A stretch of 42,803 nt of DNA from an uncultured Bacteroidota bacterium (GCA_902627575.1 CACOJQ010000010.1:1-42803), one strand, 5' to 3'. Positions 26,479 through 36,392 are shown, numbered from the stretch's first letter. Notes: a model not told the origin generated them from the letters alone. Numbers and translations are program-made.

Positions 26479-27099
26479 TTATTTAAAAACTTTTCTCTTA
26501 TCTACACTTCCATCATCATAAATGTAAAAGACTATTTGATTGCGCGCTTCTTCAACTTCTCTTCCATGAATATCAATAATCTTAATTAATTTCTTTTCAT
26601 AACCTTTATCATATACTGATGAAATATTGCAGTTTGTACTAAAAACAGCCGAGTTATCAATTAACCAGTTATAATTTGCATAGGCCACATTATCTACCTC
26701 AACACATTGCAAATCAGGGTTATTATTAGCAATAAAATACCAAAGACCTGTAGGATTACCGTTTTTCACAGAAAGAGAAATTAATTGATTAGATCTACAG
26801 TTCACTTCAAACAAATTATAATTATTGCTTAAGTCTAGATGCTCAATTTGATTATCATAACAAAACAACTCACTCAAAGATGAAAAATCTTCAATTCCTG
26901 ATAAATCAGATATCCCCATATTATTAATATAAAGTGTCAAAATAGTATCTATTGAAGAAGTGGTAACACTATCATCAAAAACATCATCATAACCAAAATT
27001 AATAAGTGCCTGCTCAAAAGCATCATCAGGTATAAATGTTTTCTGAGAAAAAATAAAATTACAGTTTAATAAAATCAACAAAATCAGTACTCTTTTCAT
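26479..27099 (-). CDS. Exported leucine-rich-repeat-like protein with short T9SS-like C-terminal motif
   Basis: A 206-residue protein. After the signal peptide (1-18, ending FIFS-Q) comes PDDAFEQALINFGYDDVFDD, the usual opening of marine flavobacterial leucine-rich-repeat proteins, followed by degenerate repeats such as LSGIEDFSSLSELFCYDNQIEHLDLS. A capping segment (NNPDLQCVEVDNVAYANYNW) follows. The C-terminus holds KIIDIHGRE, an eight-residue spacer and IVFYIYDDGSVDKRKVFK, which has the same layout as the lamin-tail protein at 12469. The gene overlaps the end of the propeller gene by four bases (ATGA), so translation is coupled. The binding target is unknown; as with other such proteins, surface or extracellular location is expected. 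Confidence 0.85.
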   Translation of the reverse strand: MKRVLILLILLNCNFIFSQKTFIPDDAFEQALINFGYDDVFDDSVTTSSIDTILTLYINNMGISDLSGIEDFSSLSELFCYDNQIEHLDLSNNYNLFEVNCRSNQLISLSVKNGNPTGLWYFIANNNPDLQCVEVDNVAYANYNWLIDNSAVFSTNCNISSVYDKGYEKKLIKIIDIHGREVEEARNQIVFYIYDDGSVDKRKVFK

Positions 27100-29801
27100 T
27101 TTTTAACAATTTGTTTATATATTAAATTGTCACCCATTTTCATACTTACAAAATAAATAGCAGACTTTAAATCACTTATATTAAGCTCAAATTTATTATT
27201 TCCTATGATAAGTTTTCTTTTAAAACTCTTTATAGATCTACCAATTTCATCATATACATTAATTTCTATATCTTGATTTACTAAAGATACTGTTTGAAGA
27301 TAAAAATTATCTTCAATAGGGTTTGGAAAAACACTAAAATCAAACCTATCATTTCTAGTATCTTCTAATGTTAAAACATCACTTAAGGAAGTTAAATTTG
27401 TTTGATATATTCCATTACCATGAGTAGCGACAACGAGTAAACCATCATTTGGTCTATATGTTAAATACTCACATACTACAGATCCAATTTCTTGATCTGC
27501 TATTTGTTCCCAAACTGTATTAATATCATTAAGATTAGCTGTTCCAAATAAACCAACAGAGGTTCCAACAATATATAAAGTGTTGTTGCCTAAAGGAATA
27601 ATTTCTGCGTTTCTACATGAAGGCCCATTACCGGCTCCACTACTTGATTGCTCTAGATTACCAGCTACTTTTTGCCATGTTTGTCCACCATCAAAACTAT
27701 GAAACAATGAATAACAAGAATAATTTGAATATACAACCATAATCTCATTAGCATCATTGGGGTTAACAGCTATATCAGAAACAAAAGAATTTGAGCCAGT
27801 AAGTGGACTAGTAAGTTCAACAATTGCAGGATCTCCAATATTGGCATTATCAATTCGGTACAATTTTTTATACTTGGTTCCTAAATATACAATATTAGCG
27901 GGAAAAGTTGAAGTCGCTATACAAGTTATTTCTAAATTTGGATTCGGAAGTGAATCAGAAAAAACTTCCCAACCAAAATCATTTTTCATATGGGAATTAT
28001 TATAAGGAATATTTGCAATTTGATTATTTCTCCATAATTTATTTCCTGCAGCCATATAAATAATATCACTGTTTTTATCCATTACCATAGGATTAATAAA
28101 CATATAATCATTACTATCAACTGAAGCAGGATCCATTCTATTAAATGCTATTCGTTCACCATTATTATCTAATTTCATTTTATACATAACCCCTCTTTGA
28201 ATAGTTAAATAAAAATCTTCTTCATTATCAGCTATCCCACCAAAAGCTCCATCTCCATTAAATGGCATTGTCCAAATAGCTTCTACATCAGGGCTATTTG
28301 TAACAAAATTACCATTATCTTGAAAGCCACCATGCATAAGATCTGAGTTTGCATTTCTACTAATCGAAACAGCATACAATTGTGTAGTGTAATACCCATT
28401 ATTTAAAGATGTCCATTCAACAGTATCAGCAAAAGTATCAAAGGACTTATAAACGCCTCCATCTGTTGCAGAAAGTATCACATTATCATTAGATGGTAAA
28501 AAGAGTAAATCATGTTGATCTGGATGATGATTTTTATACACACCCCAGTTACCATCTCCTTCATAAGAACCTATAAAGTACCCCCCAATAATCATTGTAT
28601 TATTTGGTGATTTAAAACCATCGGTAGATCTCCATAAATTTGTTCCTCCTATATATACAGTATTTGGATCAGATGGATGAACTTTAACAAGAAGATCATA
28701 ACCACCTTGAGCATTAAAGTTATCAAAAGTAGTTGATTGATTGGCTGGAATATTGGAAGATAAATCAACCCATGAACTATCACTTGCATCATATTTCCAA
28801 AGTGATGTCCATGTTTGACCATTAAAAAAAACATCTGTATACTGACCATAATTATCAGTCTCAGCAGCTAAGAAATAAACCTCATTTTCATTACTAGGAT
28901 TAACACCAATTGCAATCCTTCCATAAACAGGAGGAAATAATGAATCTGTTATATTTTGCCAAAAGTATCCATCAAATGAAGTCCAAATACCCCCATTTGT
29001 CCCATCTGATGAAAGTGTAGCATAAATAATACCATTTGATGTAATTTCTATATTATTGTAATATGAATCTGAATTACCAAAACCAAGTCTTTTAGACCAA
29101 TTTTGACCACCATCGTTACTTCCATATATGCCACCATAGACAGCAGCATAAACTACGTCTAGACTATCATTTGAAGGATCTGTTTTAATATTCCATATGA
29201 AGTCAAAATCTGAGTCAAAATTGTTAGTATTAGTAGCTGTAAATGATAGTGAATCCCAACTCAAACCTCCATCTAATGATTTATAAATCCCATTACCTCC
29301 ATAATATGCTCCAACAGCACTAGCTGAACTTCCTGTTAATTCACCACTTCCAAAATACCATACATTCTCATTCCCCGCTCTTGTATCTTGACTCACACAA
29401 GTAACATTATGTAGTTGATTTGGATTGGTTGTCATTTGCCAACTTTGACCACCATCTACAGACCTAAACATACCTCCACTTGCTCCACCAGCAAGAAGAA
29501 TATTTTCATCTAAAACATCTATAGCTAAAGCTCTTGTTCTTCCTCCAACGTTGTAAGGACCTCTATGTATCCAATTAGATTTATTTAAAGTTGATGAAAT
29601 AGGCAATGTTTTTGCAAAAATCATTTCTTTTTTCCTAATATTTTTAGGGATAAATCCTGTATTAGGGTCCGCTAACCTTATCCTTTCCCAAACAACTCTT
29701 TCAGCTGGATTATCTAGAGTATAAAAACCTTGTTGTGAATCTTTTTTTTCATCCTGATTAGCAATGAAAAGTGCAATAATAATCGGTATAATTTTAAACA
29801 T
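27096..29801 (-). CDS. Exported sortilin-like BNR beta-propeller protein with type A T9SS domain
   Basis: From the ATG at 29801 the protein has 901 residues; a longer frame begins at a TTG at 29846 and is not preferred because the ATG starts a hydrophobic N-terminus (MFKIIPIIIALFIANQ). The body is a VPS10/sortilin-type propeller of repeated Asp-box motifs: SVDGGQSWQ, SLDGGLSWD, SNDGGQNWS, SFDGGQTWQ and variants, probably two linked propellers. The last ~75 residues form a type A sorting domain with FSVFPNP, INVYDEIGRS and a C-terminal YFVSMKMGDNLIYKQIVKK-like strand. Proteins of this type are secreted through the T9SS; some relatives are glycoside hydrolases, but no catalytic signature is seen. 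It is the first of four packed genes; the next starts inside its stop codon. Confidence 0.9.
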   Translation of the reverse strand: MFKIIPIIIALFIANQDEKKDSQQGFYTLDNPAERVVWERIRLADPNTGFIPKNIRKKEMIFAKTLPISSTLNKSNWIHRGPYNVGGRTRALAIDVLDENILLAGGASGGMFRSVDGGQSWQMTTNPNQLHNVTCVSQDTRAGNENVWYFGSGELTGSSASAVGAYYGGNGIYKSLDGGLSWDSLSFTATNTNNFDSDFDFIWNIKTDPSNDSLDVVYAAVYGGIYGSNDGGQNWSKRLGFGNSDSYYNNIEITSNGIIYATLSSDGTNGGIWTSFDGYFWQNITDSLFPPVYGRIAIGVNPSNENEVYFLAAETDNYGQYTDVFFNGQTWTSLWKYDASDSSWVDLSSNIPANQSTTFDNFNAQGGYDLLVKVHPSDPNTVYIGGTNLWRSTDGFKSPNNTMIIGGYFIGSYEGDGNWGVYKNHHPDQHDLLFLPSNDNVILSATDGGVYKSFDTFADTVEWTSLNNGYYTTQLYAVSISRNANSDLMHGGFQDNGNFVTNSPDVEAIWTMPFNGDGAFGGIADNEEDFYLTIQRGVMYKMKLDNNGERIAFNRMDPASVDSNDYMFINPMVMDKNSDIIYMAAGNKLWRNNQIANIPYNNSHMKNDFGWEVFSDSLPNPNLEITCIATSTFPANIVYLGTKYKKLYRIDNANIGDPAIVELTSPLTGSNSFVSDIAVNPNDANEIMVVYSNYSCYSLFHSFDGGQTWQKVAGNLEQSSSGAGNGPSCRNAEIIPLGNNTLYIVGTSVGLFGTANLNDINTVWEQIADQEIGSVVCEYLTYRPNDGLLVVATHGNGIYQTNLTSLSDVLTLEDTRNDRFDFSVFPNPIEDNFYLQTVSLVNQDIEINVYDEIGRSIKSFKRKLIIGNNKFELNISDLKSAIYFVSMKMGDNLIYKQIVKK

Positions 29802-29868
29802 ATCTTTTTTTGTAAAAATAATAAAAGTTAAAGAAAAATTAAACAAAATGATATACTAGAGGTTTTAC

Positions 29869-29876
29869 TATCTTTG
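29869..29876 (+). promoter_or_regulatory. Bacteroidota -7 box (TATCTTTG) for the mutase gene
   Basis: TATCTTTG at 29869-29876 matches TAnnTTTG and lies 22 bases before the ATG. The upstream element is only ATG at 29848-29850 (18-base spacer), so the -33 part is weak. Confidence 0.55.
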
Positions 29877-29898
29877 CAATAGTTATAAAAATAGCATA

Positions 29899-32800
29899 AT
29901 GCAAACACAAGAAAAATATAAACCGAAAAACAAGATACGTATTGTTACTGCAGCCTCTCTATTTGATGGTCATGATGCAGCAATTAATATCATGAGAAGA
30001 ATTATACAAGCAACTGGCTGTGAAGTTATTCATTTAGGTCATGATAGAAGTGTAGAAGAAGTAGTTAACTGTGCAATTGAAGAGGATGCTAATGCTATAG
30101 CTATGACTTCTTATCAAGGAGGACATAATGAGTATTTAAAATATATGTACGATCTTTTAAAAAAGAAAGGTGCTTCACATATTAAAATATTTGCAGGAGG
30201 AGGAGGAACAATTTTACCTGAAGAGATAAAGGAACTACAATCTTATGGAATTACAAGAATTTATCATCCCGATGATGGTAGAAAAATGGGATTACAAGGA
30301 ATGATTAATGATTTAGTGAAAAAATCAGATTATTTACTTGGTGATAAGTTAGTTGGAGAGATAAAAGATATCCAACAGAAAAGTACAAATGCTATAGCCA
30401 GAATGATATCTGCAGCAGAAAACTGTCCACAAAAGCACAAAAAAATACTTTCTGAAATTAGAAATATTGCTAAAAAATCAAAAATCCCTGTTCTTGGTAT
30501 AACTGGTACAGGTGGAGCAGGTAAATCATCACTTGTTGATGAGCTTGTTAGAAGATTTATCATGGATTTTCCAAAGAAAAATATTGCGATAGTATCAGTT
30601 GACCCCTCCAAAAGAAAAACAGGAGGAGCATTACTTGGAGACAGAATTAGAATGAATGCTATCAAATCAGATCAAGTATATATGAGATCACTTGCAACTA
30701 GACAAGCTAACTTAGCTTTATCTGCACATGTAAATGATGCACTTGACATACTAAAAGTTGCTAACTATGATTTAATAATTTTAGAAACTTCTGGTATAGG
30801 TCAATCTGACACTGAAATTTTAGAACATTCTGATGTTTCTTTGTATGTTATGACTCCAGAGTACGGTGCTGCAACTCAATTAGAAAAAATTGATATGTTA
30901 GACTTTGCAGATATTATTGCTTTAAATAAGTTTGATAAAAAAGGAGGACTAGATGCAATTCGAGATGTAAAAAAGCAGTATCAAAGAAATAATAACCTTT
31001 TTGATAAAGTTTTAGATGATATGCCTGTTTATGGATCAATTGCTTCTCAATTTAATGACCCTGGAACAAACTCTTTATATAAAAAAATTCTTAATACTTT
31101 TTCTGAAAAATCACTAGCCCATTTTAATTCCAAAATTGATAACACTTCTGAAGTAAGTGAGAAAATTTATGTAATACCTCCAAAAAGAGTGAGATACTTA
31201 TCAGAAATTGCTGAAAACAATAAAAATTATGATCAATGGGTAAATCAGCAAGCTTTAGTAGCCCAACAATTATATTGTATCAAAGAAACATTGAATATTA
31301 TTGGTAATGATAAAACGTTAAAACATAAAATAGAAAAAGAATATAAAAATTTAGAACTAAACCTAGATCCTAAAAACAAAAAATTAATTGATGGCTGGGA
31401 CGAAAAAAAGAAAAAATATAACGATTTAATATTTGAATATCTTGTTAGAAAAAAAATAATTTCAATAGAAACCACATCTAAATCTTTATCAGGCAGTTTA
31501 ATTCCAAAAATCTCTCTTCCAAAATATGAAGGCTGGGGAGATTTACTAAAATGGCAATTACAAGAAAATGTTCCTGGAGAATTTCCTTTTACTGCAGGAC
31601 TATTTCCATTTAAAAGAGAAGGAGAAGATCCAACAAGAATGTTTGCTGGTGAGGGAGGTCCTGAAAGAACAAATAAAAGATTTCATCTTGTAAGTCAAGG
31701 AATGCCAGCAAAAAGACTATCGACTGCATTTGATTCTGTAACTCTATATGGTAATGATCCAGGAAAAAGACCTGATATATATGGTAAAATTGGTAATGCT
31801 GGAGTTTCAATTTGTTGTCTTGATGACCTAAAAAAATTATATTCCGGCTTTGATTTATCTCATCCAATGACTTCTGTAAGTATGACTATTAACGGCCCCG
31901 CTCCTATTATACTAGCATATTTTATGAATGCAGCAATTGACCAGCAATGTGAAAAATATATAATAGAAAATAAATTAGAAAAAAAGGTTAAAGAAAAAAT
32001 AAAATTAATTTATAAAAAGAAAGGGGTAGACAGACCAAAATATCAAGGAGAATTACCTGAAGGAAATGACGGATTGGGATTGATGCTTCTAGGTGTTTCT
32101 GGTGAAGAGATTCTTGAAAAAGATATATATCATAAAATTAAAGCAGAGACTTTAAGCAAAGTGAGAGGTACCGTGCAGGCAGATATTTTGAAAGAAGATC
32201 AGGCTCAAAACACTTGTATTTTTTCAACTGAATTTGCATTAAAAATGATGGGTGATGTTCAAGAATATTTCATACATAATAAAATAAGAAATTTTTATTC
32301 TGTTTCTATCTCTGGTTATCATATCGCTGAAGCAGGTGCAAATCCAATAACTCAACTAGCTTTTACTTTAGCAAATGGATTTACATACGTAGAATATTAC
32401 ATGAGTCGTGGAATGGATATAAATGATTTTGGACCAAACCTATCTTTCTTTTTTAGTAATGGAGTAGATCCTGAATATGCTGTTATTGGAAGGGTTGCTA
32501 GAAGAATTTGGTCAAAAGCAATGAGGGATAAATATGGAGCTAATAAAAGAGCTCAAATGTTAAAATATCATATTCAAACTTCTGGAAGATCTCTACATGC
32601 TCAAGAAATTGATTTTAATGATATTAGAACAACTCTTCAAGCTCTTTATGCAATTTATGATAATTGTAATTCTTTGCACACAAATGCATATGATGAGGCA
32701 ATAACAACACCAACGGAAGATTCTGTTAGAAGAGCGATGGCAATTCAATTAATAATTAATAAAGAATTAGGATTAACAAAGAATGAAAATCCTCTACAAG

Positions 32801-33264
32801 GATCCTTTATTATTGAAGAGTTAACTGACTTAGTCGAAGAAGCTGTCTTAATAGAATTTGACAGAATAACTGAAAGAGGAGGTGTACTTGGTGCTATGGA
32901 AACAATGTATCAAAGAAGTAAAATTCAAGAAGAGAGTCTTCATTACGAACACTTAAAACATACTGGAGATTATCCTGTAATTGGAGTTAATACTTTTTTA
33001 AATAAAAAGGGTTCTCCTACTATAATTCCAAATGAAGTTATTAGAGCAACAGAAAAAGAAAAAAAATATCAAATTTCAATGATTGAAAATCTTAAAAAAG
33101 GAAATATTGAAAAAAACAAGTTATTAATTAATAAATTACAACTAGGAACTATTAAAAATCTAAACATATTCAAACTATTGATGGATGTATCCAAAACATG
33201 TTCACTTGGAGAAATAACCGACGCTTTATTTGAAGTTGGTGGCGAATATAGAAGAAATATGTAA
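29899..33264 (+). CDS. icmF: IcmF-type fused isobutyryl-CoA mutase with B12 domain and G-protein chaperone
   Basis: A 1121-residue adenosylcobalamin enzyme whose domain order (B12-binding, then MeaB-like GTPase, then mutase barrel) is that of IcmF, not of the two-subunit methylmalonyl-CoA mutase. The cobalamin ligand is His25 in [10 protein letters not shown]. The P-loop is GTGGAGKSS at residues 203-211 and NKFDKKGG follows later. In the mutase part, Phe569 (GLFPFKR) stands where methylmalonyl-CoA mutase has the substrate-contacting tyrosine, and Gln770 (AQNTCIF) where it has arginine; IcmF-type enzymes for isobutyryl/n-butyryl-CoA are known for this replacement. The enzyme therefore probably rearranges short branched acyl-CoA rather than methylmalonyl-CoA. 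An IlvE and a branched-chain dehydrogenase in the window would supply isobutyryl-CoA. The M14 gene follows after 18 bases. Confidence 0.92.
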   Translation: MQTQEKYKPKNKIRIVTAASLFDGHDAAINIMRRIIQATGCEVIHLGHDRSVEEVVNCAIEEDANAIAMTSYQGGHNEYLKYMYDLLKKKGASHIKIFAGGGGTILPEEIKELQSYGITRIYHPDDGRKMGLQGMINDLVKKSDYLLGDKLVGEIKDIQQKSTNAIARMISAAENCPQKHKKILSEIRNIAKKSKIPVLGITGTGGAGKSSLVDELVRRFIMDFPKKNIAIVSVDPSKRKTGGALLGDRIRMNAIKSDQVYMRSLATRQANLALSAHVNDALDILKVANYDLIILETSGIGQSDTEILEHSDVSLYVMTPEYGAATQLEKIDMLDFADIIALNKFDKKGGLDAIRDVKKQYQRNNNLFDKVLDDMPVYGSIASQFNDPGTNSLYKKILNTFSEKSLAHFNSKIDNTSEVSEKIYVIPPKRVRYLSEIAENNKNYDQWVNQQALVAQQLYCIKETLNIIGNDKTLKHKIEKEYKNLELNLDPKNKKLIDGWDEKKKKYNDLIFEYLVRKKIISIETTSKSLSGSLIPKISLPKYEGWGDLLKWQLQENVPGEFPFTAGLFPFKREGEDPTRMFAGEGGPERTNKRFHLVSQGMPAKRLSTAFDSVTLYGNDPGKRPDIYGKIGNAGVSICCLDDLKKLYSGFDLSHPMTSVSMTINGPAPIILAYFMNAAIDQQCEKYIIENKLEKKVKEKIKLIYKKKGVDRPKYQGELPEGNDGLGLMLLGVSGEEILEKDIYHKIKAETLSKVRGTVQADILKEDQAQNTCIFSTEFALKMMGDVQEYFIHNKIRNFYSVSISGYHIAEAGANPITQLAFTLANGFTYVEYYMSRGMDINDFGPNLSFFFSNGVDPEYAVIGRVARRIWSKAMRDKYGANKRAQMLKYHIQTSGRSLHAQEIDFNDIRTTLQALYAIYDNCNSLHTNAYDEAITTPTEDSVRRAMAIQLIINKELGLTKNENPLQGSFIIEELTDLVEEAVLIEFDRITERGGVLGAMETMYQRSKIQEESLHYEHLKHTGDYPVIGVNTFLNKKGSPTIIPNEVIRATEKEKKYQISMIENLKKGNIEKNKLLINKLQLGTIKNLNIFKLLMDVSKTCSLGEITDALFEVGGEYRRNM

Positions 33265-33282
33265 ATCAAAAATCTAAAAAAT

Positions 33283-34815
33283 ATGCTTAAAAACATTATA
33301 CTTTTATTATTTATTCCTTTTTTCTGTCTATCAGAAAATGTTGATACTCTTTTTAAAAAAAAAGGTGAAATATATTTTTCCTTTGAATATAAAAATAAGT
33401 TAGAACTTAATAAAATTTCAAAAATTGTATCTATTGATCATAAAATCACTTCGGAAATAGCATATGCTTATGCGAACAAAAGAGAATTCTTAGAATTCTT
33501 AAATCTAAAAAAAGAATATAAAATAATTGAATTAAAACCCATCATATACAATAATAGTAATAAAAATAATTGGAATTATTATCCAACATATCAAGAATAT
33601 GTAAGTATGATGTATGACTTTCAAAATCTATATCCAAATTTATGTAAGATACATAGTTTAGGTACACTTAGTTCAGGTAGAGAAATTTTAATTGCACAAA
33701 TTTCAAATAATGTTGGTAACAAAGAAGATGAACCCTCTTTCTTATATACATCTTCAATGCATGGTGATGAACTTGCTGGATACGTATTGAGCCTAAGATT
33801 AATAGACTATTTACTTGAAGGATATGGGAATGATTCAAGACTAACAAATTTAGTTGAAAATATAGATATTTGGATTAATCCTCTGGCCAATCCAGATGGA
33901 GCATATGCTGGTGGAAATCAAAATGTTTGGTCTGCAACAAGATATAATGCTAATTGGGTAGATTTAAATAGGAACTACCCAGATCCTGAGGATGGCGCTC
34001 ATCCTGATGGAAATGTCTATCAACCTGAGACAATTATATTTTTGGGGTTAGCTGACACTGTAAACTTTACAATATCAGCAAATATACATGGTGGAGTGGA
34101 AGTTTGTAACTACCCTTGGGATACATGGAGTAATTTAACAGCTGATAATAATTGGTGGCAATATGTCTCACAGCAATACGCTGATTCATGTCAAGCCAAT
34201 GGAAGTAGTGGTTATTTTAATTATCTAAATGATGGGATTACAAATGGTCATGATTGGTATGAAGTTAATGGAGGACGTCAAGATTATATGAATTATTTTA
34301 AAAATTGCCGAGAAGTAACTCTTGAACTATCAGACGATAAAACACCTAACCCAAATGATTTACCTTATTTATGGGATGCAAATTATCCATCATTAATCAA
34401 TTATATGGAACAGTCTCTGTTTGGTTTGCGAGGTATTATATCAGATAGTTTAACAGGACTGCCTATAAATGCAAAAGTAGAAATATTTAATCATGATGTT
34501 GATAGTTCACACGTTTATTCACATTTACCTATAGGAAACTATCACAGATATCTGTATCAAGGTAATTACGATGTTACATTTTCTAAAAATGGATATTATC
34601 CAAAAACTATAAATACAACAATTTTAAATAACAATATAACAATTGAAAATATTCAACTAATACCAATAAATATTACTAATGTTAGTGAAGTAAACAAAGA
34701 AATAAATCAGATAAATAATTTTGATTTGTTAGGTAGAAAAACGAATAAAATTAAAAATATTAATGTTAGTAATAAAAGTGACGATTCGGTTAATAAGATA
34801 ATTACAATAGAGTAA
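33283..34815 (+). CDS. Exported M14 zinc carboxypeptidase with regulatory-like domain
   Basis: A 510-residue protein with a signal peptide (1-17, ending FCLS). The M14 peptidase domain spans about 95-385. Zinc ligands are His160 and Glu163 in SMHGDELAG and His269 in NIHGG; the catalytic glutamate is Glu348 in VTLELSDD. The substrate-binding NRNYP (229-233) is also present. Residues about 395-465 form a carboxypeptidase-regulatory-like beta-sandwich (LRGIISDSLTGLPINAKVEI). The tail NNFDLLGRKTNKIKN then SVNKIITIE resembles the short T9SS-like motif of two other proteins here but lacks its FYIY core. It likely removes C-terminal residues from peptides outside the cell. It lies 18 bases after the mutase gene and eight bases before the ATP-grasp gene, so the three may share a transcript. 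Confidence 0.9.
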   Translation: MLKNIILLLFIPFFCLSENVDTLFKKKGEIYFSFEYKNKLELNKISKIVSIDHKITSEIAYAYANKREFLEFLNLKKEYKIIELKPIIYNNSNKNNWNYYPTYQEYVSMMYDFQNLYPNLCKIHSLGTLSSGREILIAQISNNVGNKEDEPSFLYTSSMHGDELAGYVLSLRLIDYLLEGYGNDSRLTNLVENIDIWINPLANPDGAYAGGNQNVWSATRYNANWVDLNRNYPDPEDGAHPDGNVYQPETIIFLGLADTVNFTISANIHGGVEVCNYPWDTWSNLTADNNWWQYVSQQYADSCQANGSSGYFNYLNDGITNGHDWYEVNGGRQDYMNYFKNCREVTLELSDDKTPNPNDLPYLWDANYPSLINYMEQSLFGLRGIISDSLTGLPINAKVEIFNHDVDSSHVYSHLPIGNYHRYLYQGNYDVTFSKNGYYPKTINTTILNNNITIENIQLIPINITNVSEVNKEINQINNFDLLGRKTNKIKNINVSNKSDDSVNKIITIE

Positions 34816-34823
34816 ATAGAATT

Positions 34824-35732
34824 ATGTATGAATATGATATCGTAATTCTTACTGAAGAAAGATATATAAATCCCAAAGTTAAAGATTGGTATATTAATCA
34901 AGTATTACTTGAAGACAATATTTTACAAAATGCACTAGAAAAATATGATTTAAAAGTATGTAGAAAAAATTGGGCTGATAAACAGTTTGATTTTTCTAGA
35001 TGCAGGTACGCTATTTTTAGAACAACTTGGGACTATTTTGATAGATTTAATGAATTCTTTTCTTGGCTAGAAAAAACTAAAAAACAAACATCCTTTATAA
35101 ATTCTGTTGATATTATAAATTGGAATATTGATAAACATTATCTTAAAGAGTTGCATAATAAAAAAATAAATATAGCGAGTACTGAGTACATTGAAAAAAA
35201 CACAAAAATCAGTTTAATTGAGCTATTAGCAAACAAAAACTTTAAAAAAGCAATTATAAAACCTGCAATTTCTGGAGCTGCGAGAGATACTTATTTGGTT
35301 GATAAAAATAATTACAAAAAATATGAAGGTAAATTTCAAAATTTAATTAAAAACGAATGCATGTTGTTTCAGGAGTATTTGTTTAATATAGAAAAAGGCG
35401 AAATTTCTTTAATAATGATAGGTGAAGAATATACACATGCCGTTAAAAAAACAGCGAAAAAAGGAGACTTTAGAGTCCAAGATGATCATGGGGGTAAAGT
35501 AGAAATATATCAACCAAGTAAAAGTGAGATAAATTTTGCAAAAAATTGTTTAAATGCAATTCCTTTTTCTCCTATGTATTCTAGAGTTGATATAGTTTAT
35601 GACAATAATAACGAACCATCGTTAACAGAAATAGAGCTTATAGAACCAGAACTTTGGTTTAGAAATAATCCAGATGCCGCGAATAAATTGGCAAATGAAA
35701 TAAATTACTTAATAAAAAAAGAGCTACGATGA
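34824..35732 (+). CDS. ATP-grasp ligase-like protein, substrate unknown
   Basis: A 302-residue cytosolic protein of the glutathione-synthetase/RimK-like ATP-grasp group. Visible elements are TTWDYFDRFNEF in the N-terminal domain, IIKPAISGAARDTYLV (ATP-binding lysine and glycine-rich loop), LFQEYL, GEISLIMIG, KKGDFRVQDDHGG, and the metal-binding ELIEPELWFRNNPDAA near the end. Very similar proteins are found across flavobacteria and resemble DcsG of the D-cycloserine pathway, but no partner gene supports that function. It probably joins a carboxylate to an amine or thiol using ATP. It begins eight bases after the peptidase gene. Its last codons and stop lie inside a hairpin that also terminates the convergent YceI gene. 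Confidence 0.85.
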   Translation: MYEYDIVILTEERYINPKVKDWYINQVLLEDNILQNALEKYDLKVCRKNWADKQFDFSRCRYAIFRTTWDYFDRFNEFFSWLEKTKKQTSFINSVDIINWNIDKHYLKELHNKKINIASTEYIEKNTKISLIELLANKNFKKAIIKPAISGAARDTYLVDKNNYKKYEGKFQNLIKNECMLFQEYLFNIEKGEISLIMIGEEYTHAVKKTAKKGDFRVQDDHGGKVEIYQPSKSEINFAKNCLNAIPFSPMYSRVDIVYDNNNEPSLTEIELIEPELWFRNNPDAANKLANEINYLIKKELR

Positions 35733-35741
35733 GTAGCTCTT
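35713..35741. terminator. Bidirectional terminator overlapping the ATP-grasp stop codon
   Basis: AAGAGCTAC (35719-35727) pairs with GTAGCTCTT (35733-35741) around GATGA; the loop holds the TGA stop of the ATP-grasp gene. On the minus strand the stem is followed by T residues (complement of 35714-35718), making it a strong terminator for the YceI gene; on the plus strand the T run is weak (TATAAAA). Confidence 0.85.
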
Positions 35742-35763
35742 ATAAAATCTAATATCAAAAGTT

Positions 35764-36345
35764 TTACTTGTTAGATAATAAGAAAATATCAAATTCTATT
35801 TCGTCAAGAATTGCTTTATCACCTAATTCCTTAACAAAATTACCTGACTTGTAAGTTATATCCCACTTAGTTCTATCAATCTTAATTTTTGACTCAGCCT
35901 GAAAGTTTGTGCCATTAATATCAATGTTAGCTTTAAATTTTATTGGACGTGTGATATCCTTGATTGTAAGCTCACCAACTAAATCATATTGGTTTCCTTT
36001 AAATTTCTTAGCTCTTTTAATAACTAAAGAAGCCGTTGGATATTGTTCAACGTTAAAGAAATCTTCGTTCTTTAGATGATTGTCTAATTTTTTATTTAAT
36101 TTCTCAGACATATCATTTGTACTAATTGAGTTCATATCAAATGAAAACTCTCCTCCGACCAACTCACCATTATTAATTATTAAAAGGCCTTTTTGAATAT
36201 TTACTGTTCCAAAATGACTTTCAGTTTTTTTAGAACCTTTCCATTTTACAGTAGATGATTTAGTGTTTACATATGACATCTTATCTGAAGCGAATGAAAA
36301 CATTGTAAGAAAACAAAATGCTAATAAAAAACTTATTTTTTTCAT
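35764..36345 (-). CDS. Exported YceI-family protein
   Basis: A 193-residue protein with a signal peptide (1-19, ending SFAS). The mature part is a YceI-like lipocalin-fold domain: TVKWKGSKKTESHFGTV near the start, FSFDMNSISTNDMSEKLNKKL, HLKNEDFFNVEQYPTASLVI in the middle and LTIKDITRPIKFKANI, with the final DRTKWDITYKSGNF. Proteins of this fold bind polyisoprenoid or other lipids in the periplasm; in many Bacteroidota their physiological role is unclear. The gene is alone, with a -7 box at 36377 and a strong terminator at 35713. Confidence 0.92.
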   Translation of the reverse strand: MKKISFLLAFCFLTMFSFASDKMSYVNTKSSTVKWKGSKKTESHFGTVNIQKGLLIINNGELVGGEFSFDMNSISTNDMSEKLNKKLDNHLKNEDFFNVEQYPTASLVIKRAKKFKGNQYDLVGELTIKDITRPIKFKANIDINGTNFQAESKIKIDRTKWDITYKSGNFVKELGDKAILDEIEFDIFLLSNK

Positions 36346-36376
36346 AATATTTAATTTTTGTATAATTATTTCACTG

Positions 36377-36384
36377 CAAAGTTA
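36377..36384 (-). promoter_or_regulatory. Bacteroidota -7 box (TAACTTTG) for the YceI gene
   Basis: On the minus strand TAACTTTG matches TAnnTTTG, giving a leader of about 25 bases before the YceI ATG. No TTG is seen 19 bases upstream. Confidence 0.5.
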
Positions 36385-36392
36385 TACAAAAT

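Noticed and set aside
26329-26589. 86-residue plus-strand frame
   Set aside because: It overlaps the end of the LRR gene and the small coupled frame on the opposite strand, has no promoter, and its sequence is low-complexity phenylalanine/isoleucine-rich, as expected of an antisense shadow.
34824-35732. D-cycloserine or glutathione synthesis
   Set aside because: The ATP-grasp similarity is general and no partner enzyme of either pathway is in the window.
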